DNA from: Andeanibacterium sp036384795
Lineage (GTDB): Bacteria > Pseudomonadota > Alphaproteobacteria > Sphingomonadales > Sphingomonadaceae
Reading direction: 5' to 3'
Length of the DNA: 64,000 nucleotides
NCBI GenBank assembly: GCA_036384795.1
Contig: DASVLP010000082.1
Coordinates: forward strand, 10,907 to 74,906
Below, piece by piece: positions 42,434-49,258 of this stretch (its first letter is position 1; each line of letters begins with the position of its first letter). Made by a program: the position numbers and the translations under genes. The notes beneath the pieces are model-generated. The model had not been told where the DNA came from, ran no database searches, and saw only the letters and a program-made list of their open reading frames with translations.

Positions 42434-43948
42434 TCACATCTGGATGATGACGGTCTTGGTCTCTTGATAGACCTCGAGGCCCTGCTGGCCCTGCTCGCGG
42501 CCGAGGCCCGACTCCTTGTAGCCGCCGAACGGCAGCGCGGTGTCGATCACGCCGTGGCAGTTGCCCCACACGGTGCCTGATTTGATCTTCCCGGCGAGCT
42601 TGTGCATCGCCGACACGTCGCGGGTCCATACCCCGGCGCCGAGGCCGTAGCAGGTGTCGTTGGCCATCTTGGCGACTTCGTCCAAGTCCTCGAAGCGCTG
42701 CGCGACCACCACGGGGCCGAAGATCTCCTCGCGCACCACGCTCATCTGCGGGTTCACGTCGGCGAGGATCGTCGGGTTCACGTAGTAGCCGCCCGGCGCG
42801 TCCGGCGCGTCTCCGCCCATCACCACCGAGGCGCCGTCGCGCTTGCCGGCCTCGATGTAGCCCATGACCTTGTCGTGCTGTTCCTTGCTGACCAGCGGGC
42901 CCATGTGGCCTTCGGGATCGAGGCTGGCGCGCGGGGCCCAGAAGCCCGCGGTCTGGCTCATCCCTTCGAGCACGTCGTCGAAGATCGACTTGTGCGCGAA
43001 CAGGCGCGAACCGGCGACGCAGACTTGCCCGGCGTTGAAGAAGATGCCGCCGGCAACGCCCGGGGCCGTAGTGGCCACGTCGACGTCGGGCATCACTACC
43101 ACCGGGCTCTTGCCGCCCAGCTCCAGCGTCACGCGCTTGAGGCTTTCGGTCGCGTTGCGGTTGATCACCTTGCCGATCTCGGTCGAGCCGGTGAACGCGA
43201 TCTTGTTCACGTCGGGGTGCTTGACCATCCGGTCACCCGCCGTGTGGCCGTTGCCGGTGATGATGTTGATCACGCCGTCGGGGAACCCGGCCTTCTGGAC
43301 AAGGTCGGCCAGGCGCAGCGCGGTCAGGCTGGTCTGCTCGGCGGGCTTGAGCACGGTGCAGCAACCGGCCGCGATCGCCGGGGCGATCTTGAGGCAGGCC
43401 ATCAGCAGCGGGAAGTTCCACGGCACGATCTGCGCGCACACGCCCACTGGTTCCTTCACGGTGTAGCTGAACACGGTGCCGGTCGGCATCGTGTAGGGCT
43501 GGATCACCTGGCCGCCGGTCTTGCTGGCCCAGCCGGCCATGAAGCGGATCTGGCTGATCGCGCCGGGGATGTCGACCGCGCCGGCCATGCCCTTGGGCTT
43601 GCCGTTGTCGATCGCTTCGAGCTCGGCGAGGAAATCGGCGTCCTCCTCGAGCAGGTCGGCGAGGCGGTGCATGGTCTTCTCGCGGACCATCGGCGGGAGG
43701 CCGTACCAGCGGTTGTCGTCCACCGCGGCGCGCGCGGCGGCGACCGCCCGGTCGACGTCCTTGTCCGAGGCATCGACGACCTGGCCGACGATCTTGCCCG
43801 AGGACGGGTCCTCGACGTCGATCACTTTGTCGTGGCTGGAATCCACCCATTCGTTGTTGATGAACAGCTGCGGCTTGCGGGCGAGGAAATCCTTCGCCTT
43901 CTGCGAATACTCGCGCTGCGTGCGGTCGATGGTGGTCATTTCGTTCAT
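42434..43948 (-). CDS. NAD(P)-dependent aldehyde dehydrogenase
   Basis: A 504-residue ALDH-superfamily enzyme. The cofactor region has VPWNFPLLMACLKIAPA and FTGSTEIGKVI; the catalytic Glu is in LELGGKSPVVV and Cys in NAGQVCVAGSR; the C-terminus has EEIFGPVVV and PFGGYKESGLGRE. Length and motifs fit the class 1/2 group (betaine, phenylacetaldehyde and similar). ATG at 43948, with AAGGA nine bases upstream, is chosen over an upstream in-frame start. The likely partner is the PQQ alcohol dehydrogenase encoded just upstream, giving alcohol to aldehyde to acid. A candidate operator lies about 85 bases before its start. Confidence 0.92.
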   Translation of the reverse strand: MNEMTTIDRTQREYSQKAKDFLARKPQLFINNEWVDSSHDKVIDVEDPSSGKIVGQVVDASDKDVDRAVAAARAAVDDNRWYGLPPMVREKTMHRLADLLEEDADFLAELEAIDNGKPKGMAGAVDIPGAISQIRFMAGWASKTGGQVIQPYTMPTGTVFSYTVKEPVGVCAQIVPWNFPLLMACLKIAPAIAAGCCTVLKPAEQTSLTALRLADLVQKAGFPDGVINIITGNGHTAGDRMVKHPDVNKIAFTGSTEIGKVINRNATESLKRVTLELGGKSPVVVMPDVDVATTAPGVAGGIFFNAGQVCVAGSRLFAHKSIFDDVLEGMSQTAGFWAPRASLDPEGHMGPLVSKEQHDKVMGYIEAGKRDGASVVMGGDAPDAPGGYYVNPTILADVNPQMSVVREEIFGPVVVAQRFEDLDEVAKMANDTCYGLGAGVWTRDVSAMHKLAGKIKSGTVWGNCHGVIDTALPFGGYKESGLGREQGQQGLEVYQETKTVIIQM

Positions 43949-44033
43949 GCGGACATCCTTTCCCGAATGCGAATCCCTGTGTGCGATGAGCTTAGCAGAT
44001 CGCGCCGCGCGGAGCATCGCCCTCGCGGCTTAA

Positions 44034-44048
44034 CCTAACGAGCGTTAC
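44034..44048. promoter_or_regulatory. Candidate operator upstream of ALDH gene
   Basis: CCTAACGAGCGTTAC contains the near-perfect palindrome TAACG-AG-CGTTA. It lies between the PQQ alcohol dehydrogenase stop (44075) and the ALDH start (43948). The sequence CCTAACGATCGTGAC occurs at 57061 and related sequences lie before both TonB-dependent receptor genes. Confidence 0.5.
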
Positions 44049-44074
44049 AATCGTTCGGTCGCGAAGTCGAATCT

Positions 44075-46234
44075 TCATGCGCCGCCCTTCCGCTCGAGCG
44101 CCTTGTCTTCGTTGGCGCGCTTGATCACATAGAGGCGCACCGCTTCGGCGTCCTCGGGGCTGAGCGCCGCCTTCCACGAGACCATCCCGCCTTCATGCAA
44201 GGCGCCGCCGATCACGATCGCCTGGAACGCGTCGCGATCCTCGATCGCGCCCGAGCGCCTGAGATCCGGATTGAGCGCGCCCGCGATCGCCGCGTCGCCA
44301 TGGCAGACCGAGCAATAGCGGCCATAGACGTCGGCGCCGTGGGCGATCTGCTCGGGCGTGCCGCTCACCGCGGGCGGGTCGAGCACCAGCTTGTTGAGCG
44401 GCGGCGCGGGCGGCAGCTTGGCGGTGCCGCCGAGCTTGAACACCAGCAGCCGGCTGATGTTGCGCGGGAAGCCGGACTTCGAAGAGAGGATGCCGGGCGC
44501 GATGTCCCACACGCCGCCCCAGCCCGCGAGCACGGCGACGTACTGCTCGCCGTCGATCGCATAAGTCATCGGCGCCGCGATCACCCCGCTCTGTGTCGGG
44601 AACGACCACAGCTTCTTTCCGGTATCGGCGGTGTAAGCGGCGAACTGCTCGGTCGCGGTGCCCTGGAACACCAGGTTGCCGGCGGTCGCCAGGGTGCCGC
44701 CGTTCCACGGGCCTTTGTAGGAAACGCGCCAGGCCTCCTTCTTCTTGACCGGATCCCACGCGACCAGCGCGCCGGTGGTCGCGGCAAGGGTCTGCTGGCG
44801 CACCGCCTCGATCGCGGGCAACGCGACCGCGGCCGAATCCTGCGCGGTCTGGAACCCGATCGGAGATTCCTTCCAATTCTTCTTGGCCATGTACGGGAAC
44901 CCGGCGATGTTCGCCGGCAGATACATCAGCCCGGTGGTGGGCGAGAATGCCGCCGGATGCCACGAATGCGCGCCGCCCGCGCCGGGCAGGGAAACCCACA
45001 GCTTGCCGGTCTGTTCGTAGCGCGCCTGAGGATTGATCGTCGGTCGGCCGGTTTGCGGGTCCATCGCGGTCGACCAGGTGATCTGGGTCCACGGCGTCGC
45101 CGACATGAACTTGCCGGTCTTCGCGTCGAGGATGTAGAAATAGCCGTTCTTCGGCGCATGCAGCACCACGTGGCGCTGCTGGCCGTCGATCGCGAGGTCG
45201 GCGAGGGTGATCTGCGCATCGCTGTCGTAGTCCCAGCGGTCCTCCGGGGTTTCCTGGAAATGCCACGCGTACTCACCGGTGTCGGCGTTCACCGCGACGA
45301 TCGAGCTCGTATAGAGATTGTCGCCGGCCGTGGCGTTCACGTTGAGCCGGCCGTTCGCGCCCGGGTTCCACGGCTCGGCGTTGCCGGTGCCGAAGATCAC
45401 CAGGTTGTCGGCCGCGTCGTAAGTGATCGCATCCCACACGGTGCCGCCGCCGCCCAGCTTCCACCATTCGCCGCCCCAGGTCTTGGCAGCGGCGTCCATC
45501 GCCTTGTTCTCGAAGCCCTTGGACGGATCTCCGGGAACGGTGTGGAAGCGCCAGAGCTGCTTGCCGCTCGCCCAATCGTAGGCGGCGATGAACCCGCGCG
45601 CGCGGTATTCCGAGCCGCCCGAGCCGATGAACACTTTGCCGTGCGCCACCCGCGGCGCGCCGGTGATCGTGTAGTTTGCGTGGTCCGGAACCACCTCGCT
45701 GCGCCACGCGACCGAGCCGTCGTTCTGGTTCAGCGCGACGAGATAGCCGTCGAGCGTCGCGACGTAGACTTTGTCGCCGTAGAGCGCGACGCCGCGGTTG
45801 ACCGCATCGCAGCACGCGACCGGCAGGGTCTCGCGCGGAACCTTGGGATCGTAAGCCCACTTCAGCGCGCCGGTCTTCGCATCGTAGGCCTTGACCATGC
45901 TCCATGCGGTCGAGACGTAGAGCGTGCCGTCGTGCATCAGCGGGGTCGCTTCCTGCCCGCGCGCGGTATCGAGGTCGGCCGACCATGCGAGGCCGAGCTG
46001 GGAAACGTTCTTGTCGCTGATCGCGGCCAGCGGGCTGAAGCGCTGCTCGGCCTGGTCGCGGCCGTATGTCAGCCACTCGTTCGGGTTGGCCGCGGCGAGC
46101 ATCGCATCGGTGACTCCCGTCGTCGGGACCGCGGAAAAGGCCGCGGGGGTGGTGGTGTCGCCGCTGCCGACTTTGCTGCATCCGGCAAGCGCCAGCGCGG
46201 CGCACAGGCCCGCGATCCATTTCGAACCGATCAT
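44075..46234 (-). CDS. Quinohemoprotein (PQQ and heme c) alcohol dehydrogenase, lipoprotein
   Basis: A 719-residue exported enzyme. The signal ends in LALAGC, so the N-terminal Cys is probably lipidated. The beta-propeller holds PQQ; vicinal cysteines are in VACCDAVNRG and tryptophan-docking repeats recur (GALKWAYDP, GKQLWRFHT, GKKLWSFPT). The C-terminal cytochrome c domain has YCSVCHGD for heme c and GGMVSW for its axial Met. So this is a type II-like quinohemoprotein that oxidises a primary alcohol in the periplasm, perhaps a lignin-derived benzylic or side-chain alcohol. ATG at 46234 has GGAGGGG upstream. Confidence 0.9.
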   Translation of the reverse strand: MIGSKWIAGLCAALALAGCSKVGSGDTTTPAAFSAVPTTGVTDAMLAAANPNEWLTYGRDQAEQRFSPLAAISDKNVSQLGLAWSADLDTARGQEATPLMHDGTLYVSTAWSMVKAYDAKTGALKWAYDPKVPRETLPVACCDAVNRGVALYGDKVYVATLDGYLVALNQNDGSVAWRSEVVPDHANYTITGAPRVAHGKVFIGSGGSEYRARGFIAAYDWASGKQLWRFHTVPGDPSKGFENKAMDAAAKTWGGEWWKLGGGGTVWDAITYDAADNLVIFGTGNAEPWNPGANGRLNVNATAGDNLYTSSIVAVNADTGEYAWHFQETPEDRWDYDSDAQITLADLAIDGQQRHVVLHAPKNGYFYILDAKTGKFMSATPWTQITWSTAMDPQTGRPTINPQARYEQTGKLWVSLPGAGGAHSWHPAAFSPTTGLMYLPANIAGFPYMAKKNWKESPIGFQTAQDSAAVALPAIEAVRQQTLAATTGALVAWDPVKKKEAWRVSYKGPWNGGTLATAGNLVFQGTATEQFAAYTADTGKKLWSFPTQSGVIAAPMTYAIDGEQYVAVLAGWGGVWDIAPGILSSKSGFPRNISRLLVFKLGGTAKLPPAPPLNKLVLDPPAVSGTPEQIAHGADVYGRYCSVCHGDAAIAGALNPDLRRSGAIEDRDAFQAIVIGGALHEGGMVSWKAALSPEDAEAVRLYVIKRANEDKALERKGGA

Positions 46235-46260
46235 GTCCCCTCCCAAGGATCGCCCGGGCG

Positions 46261-47046
46261 TCAGCCCCAGCGGTTGATTTCCGGGCCCGGCGCGAACGCG
46301 CGGCGCGGGTCGTTGCTGTCAGCGCGGGCCAGCGCGCGCTTGACGCTGGGGCGGTTCGCCACCCGCTCCATCCATGCCGCGAGCCTGGGCTTGCCCTCGA
46401 AGGCGCCGGGACGCAGCGCGGCGGCGCTCGCCATCCAGCCGTAAGTCTCGAGATCGGCGATCGAGAACGGGCCCATCAGCCACTCGCGCCCGTCCGCAAG
46501 CTGCTTTTCCGCACGCTCGGCGAACTGGTCGATCTTGGCTTCGCTGTCGGCGGCCTTGCCCGGATCGGGGGCACCGTCGTGCAATTCCTGCCAGCGTTCG
46601 CGCAAGTCCTCGCTCGCGATCGACGCGAGCAGCTTTGCGAACGCGTCCGCGCCCATGCCCGCGAGGCGCGAGCGTGCATTCGCGAAGTTGCCGAGATAGG
46701 CGACCGCGGGCGACAACCGCTCGGTGGTCTGGCGGCACCACATCATCATCTGCCAGTGGGCGTACGGATCGCTCGGCTGGAGACCCGCGCCGCCGGCTTG
46801 TTCGTCGAAGAACTGGGCGAGGAACACCGCCTCGCTCATCGCTTCGCCGTCGATCAACAGCACCGGCCCTTCGCCTTCGACCGCGAAATCGCGCGCGACC
46901 GGCTCGGTCACGTCGGGGACCGTGTGCCGTTCGCCGGCGAGCAGGTCGATCGGGCGGCATTCGATGTCGAGCCCGCTCTCTTCCAGCGCCGCCAGCACCG
47001 ACAGCGACGGCCCGTTCGGCTCGCCGTGGTAGAGGATCATGGCCAT
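46261..47046 (-). CDS. Glutathione S-transferase, BaeA-like member of tandem pair
   Basis: A 261-residue GST. The thioredoxin domain is ILYHGEPNGPSLSVLAALEESGL; EGEGPVLLIDGEAMSEAVFLAQFFDE replaces the usual glutathione gamma-Glu site (normally VLxxDGxxxxES). The C-terminal domain is all helix with WLMGPFSIADLETYGWMAS. Its ATG at 47046 overlaps the preceding GST stop (TGATG). Tandem, divergent GST partners match the heterodimeric beta-etherase BaeAB of Novosphingobium, which attacks the R isomer of beta-aryl ether dimers. I recognise the organisation rather than the exact sequence, so the name is not given. Confidence 0.72.
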   Translation of the reverse strand: MAMILYHGEPNGPSLSVLAALEESGLDIECRPIDLLAGERHTVPDVTEPVARDFAVEGEGPVLLIDGEAMSEAVFLAQFFDEQAGGAGLQPSDPYAHWQMMMWCRQTTERLSPAVAYLGNFANARSRLAGMGADAFAKLLASIASEDLRERWQELHDGAPDPGKAADSEAKIDQFAERAEKQLADGREWLMGPFSIADLETYGWMASAAALRPGAFEGKPRLAAWMERVANRPSVKRALARADSNDPRRAFAPGPEINRWG

Positions 47047-47813
47047 CAGGCGAACTCCCCCATGATCGCGTTGAAGCGGTCGGTGAACCGGCCCGAGCCC
47101 ATCGCCCAGGTCTGCTGCACCGCCGGGCGGCGGTACACCGCCTTGAGCCAGCGCCACAGGTTCGGGGTCAGCTCCGGGCTGGTCAGCTCGGGGTTGCCGA
47201 CCGGCAGCATGTAGGTCGAATTGAAGATGTTGATGTCGGCCAGCGAATACTGGTCGCTGCCGACGTATTGGCGCTTGCCGAGTTCTTGCTCGATCATCGC
47301 GACGCCCTGCGCGATCCGGCGCCGGCTCTCGGCGAGCTCGGCTTCGCTGAACTGGGCGAACATCGCCTTGCGCCACGCGACGCGCCGCTCGGGCAGCGGG
47401 ATGCGCGCGAGCATCGCCTCGCGCTCTTCCTCGGACTTGTGGGCCAGCGAGGGGCCGACGAAGGTGCACCAGCCGATCATCGAGAAGCTGGGGCCGAGCC
47501 ACTGGTCCATGAACTTCATCCACCAGCGGATGCGCCAGCGGTCGCGCGCGTCTTGCGGCATCAGCGCCGGCCCGTCGAACGCCTCGTTCACGTATTCCAT
47601 GATCGCGGTGCTTTCGGTCAGCACTTTGTCGCCGTGGATCATCGCCGGGATCGTGCCTTGCGGATTGACCGCGAGGTATTCCGGCTGGTGCTGGTCGAAC
47701 TTCAGCATGTCGATGTAGTGGCTGGCGAACGGCACGCCCTTCTCGACCAAGGCGAGCATCGGCTTGCCCGAATTGGCGTTCGGCTCCCAGTGATAGAGCG
47801 TGACTTCCGGCAT
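47046..47813 (-). CDS. Glutathione S-transferase, BaeB/LigF-like member of tandem pair
   Basis: A 255-residue GST close to LigF in the N-terminal domain: LYHWEPNANSGKPMLALVEKG with Ser in the active-site place, MLKFDQHQPEYLAVNPQGTIPAMI and LTESTAIMEYVNEAF with the gamma-Glu site EST. The C-terminal domain has SDQYSLADINIFNS. ATG at 47813 is preferred over 47819 because GGAGG then lies six to seven bases upstream. It heads a run GST-GST-PQQ alcohol dehydrogenase-ALDH. A palindrome at 47851 lies 38 bases before the start. Beta-ether cleavage is likely; direct proof is lacking. Confidence 0.78.
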   Translation of the reverse strand: MPEVTLYHWEPNANSGKPMLALVEKGVPFASHYIDMLKFDQHQPEYLAVNPQGTIPAMIHGDKVLTESTAIMEYVNEAFDGPALMPQDARDRWRIRWWMKFMDQWLGPSFSMIGWCTFVGPSLAHKSEEEREAMLARIPLPERRVAWRKAMFAQFSEAELAESRRRIAQGVAMIEQELGKRQYVGSDQYSLADINIFNSTYMLPVGNPELTSPELTPNLWRWLKAVYRRPAVQQTWAMGSGRFTDRFNAIMGEFA

Positions 47814-48060
47814 CCGCATCCTCCAGGCGGACTCATTCGGCCGCCATTTTGTAAGCGTTGCCTACAATTGCCCAGCGAGTCCGGTCAAGCGGGTGCATTG
47901 TCAGGTTATTCTAAAGTGCAGGCTTTTTGATATACAATAAAAGTATAATTTTTCAGTGAGTTGCCACGCCCCCTGCGATCGCCATATGGAGGCCCGTCGG
48001 ACGAGCGCGAGCCCGCGTTAAGACCCTGGCGCTTTTGCAGCCCATTTCAGGATCTTGACC
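47814..48060. promoter_or_regulatory. Divergent promoter region, GST pair and MetE-like gene
   Basis: These 247 bases lie between two divergent units and hold no gene. The centre, 47,925-47,955, is strikingly A+T-rich (ATATACAATAAAAGTATAAT) and should contain a promoter for the MetE-like gene. GTAAGCGTTGCCTAC at 47851-47865 is an imperfect palindrome (GTAaGC/GCcTAC) close to the GST start and is a candidate operator. Confidence 0.5.
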
Positions 48061-49170
48061 ATGCCTTGCGAGCTACCCTCACGCGCCGACCATGTCGGCA
48101 GTTTCCTGCGCCCCCAGCAACTCATCGAAGCCCGCACCGCGTTCGCCAAAGGCGAAGTCGATGCCGCCGTCCTGCGCGGCGTCGAGGACGAAGCGATCCG
48201 CCAGATCGCGAAGTACCAGGAAGACCTCGGCCTCGAGGCGATCACCGACGGCGAGTTTCGCCGCACGTTCTTCCATACCGACTTCCTGCTGAAGCTCGAC
48301 GGGGTCGTGGAGGAAGGCGGGATGGAAGTTTCGTTCCACAACGCGGCCGGCAAGGACGTGCACTTCGCGCCGCCGCGGATGGTCGTCTCGGGCAAGATCA
48401 AGCACGACCGGCCGATCCAGCTTGCCGACTTCGAGTTCCTCAAGAGCGTCGTCTCGAAGACGCCCAAGGTAACCATCCCCTCGCCGACGATGCTGCACTT
48501 CCGCGCCGGGCGCGCGGGCATCCCCGAGGAGGTCTATCCGACGATGGACGAATTCTACGCCGACGTCGCGGCCGCGTATCGGGACGAGATCGCGAGCCTG
48601 GCCCAGGCGGGCTGCCGCTATCTCCAGCTAGACGACACCAACCTTGCCTACTTGTGCGACGAGACCCAGCGGGAGAATGCGCGCAAGCGCGGGGTCGACC
48701 CGGACGAGACGCCGCGAGCCTATGCCGCGCTGATCAACGCTTCGCTGCGCGATGCGCCCGACGACATGCTGCGCGCGGTGCACCTGTGCCGCGGCAACTT
48801 CCGTTCGAGCTGGGCGGCCGAGGGCGGCTACGAGCCGGTCGCCGAGATCATGTTCAACGAACTCGCGATCGACGCGTTCTTCCTCGAATACGACGATCCC
48901 CGCTCGGGCGACTTCGCCCCGCTGCGGTTTCTGCCGAAGGGCAAGACGGTGGTGCTGGGCCTCGTCACCACCAAGCTCGGCGAGCTCGAGACGAAGGACG
49001 AGATCAGGCGCCGGATCGACGAAGCGGCGAAGTTCGCGTCGCTCGACCAGCTTGCGCTGTCCCCCCAATGCGGCTTCGCCTCGACCGTCCACGGCAACGA
49101 CCTGTCGGTCCAGCAGCAGTCGGACAAGATCCGCCTGGTGATCGAAGTGGCCGAAGAGGTGTGGGGCTAA
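48061..49170 (+). CDS. Core-MetE-like methionine synthase family methyltransferase
   Basis: A 369-residue protein matching only the C-terminal catalytic barrel of cobalamin-independent methionine synthase. The four zinc ligands of MetE all have counterparts: His and Cys in VHLCRGNFR, Glu in FFLEYDDP, and Cys in LSPQCGFAS. N-terminal SRADHVGSFLRP and LQLDDTNLAYLCD are also family marks. Core MetE proteins accept methyl groups from donors other than methyl-THF polyglutamate, for instance methylcobamides. It faces away from the GST operon and lies 15 kb from ligM, so it may handle methyl groups released from lignin aromatics, or act as a thioether lyase or glutathione-adduct methyltransferase; this is inference. 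Confidence 0.85.
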   Translation: MPCELPSRADHVGSFLRPQQLIEARTAFAKGEVDAAVLRGVEDEAIRQIAKYQEDLGLEAITDGEFRRTFFHTDFLLKLDGVVEEGGMEVSFHNAAGKDVHFAPPRMVVSGKIKHDRPIQLADFEFLKSVVSKTPKVTIPSPTMLHFRAGRAGIPEEVYPTMDEFYADVAAAYRDEIASLAQAGCRYLQLDDTNLAYLCDETQRENARKRGVDPDETPRAYAALINASLRDAPDDMLRAVHLCRGNFRSSWAAEGGYEPVAEIMFNELAIDAFFLEYDDPRSGDFAPLRFLPKGKTVVLGLVTTKLGELETKDEIRRRIDEAAKFASLDQLALSPQCGFASTVHGNDLSVQQQSDKIRLVIEVAEEVWG

Positions 49171-49209
49171 GCAAAGCGCGCTTGCCGCTGGCACTAAAGA
49201 GTCAAACGA

Positions 49210-49237
49210 AAAGGGCGGCCTTTGCGGGCCGCCCTTT
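49210..49237. terminator. Bidirectional terminator
   Basis: The 11-bp perfect stem AAAGGGCGGCC/GGCCGCCCTTT with a six-base loop TTTGCG and flanking A and T runs lies between the convergent MetE-like gene (stop 49170) and TonB-dependent receptor 1 (stop 49259). It can serve both strands. Confidence 0.88.
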
Positions 49238-49258
49238 CTTATGCTTCCAAGCCGAGGC

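Noticed and set aside
46261..47813. The two GST genes as a single broken gene
   Set aside because: Each has its own full thioredoxin and helical domains and a proper start; the TGATG junction is translational coupling, not a frameshift.
47927..47949. TTGATA and TATAAT as a sigma-70 promoter before the MetE-like gene
   Set aside because: The spacing is 11 bases rather than about 17, so these two boxes cannot work together; the region is still likely to hold a promoter.
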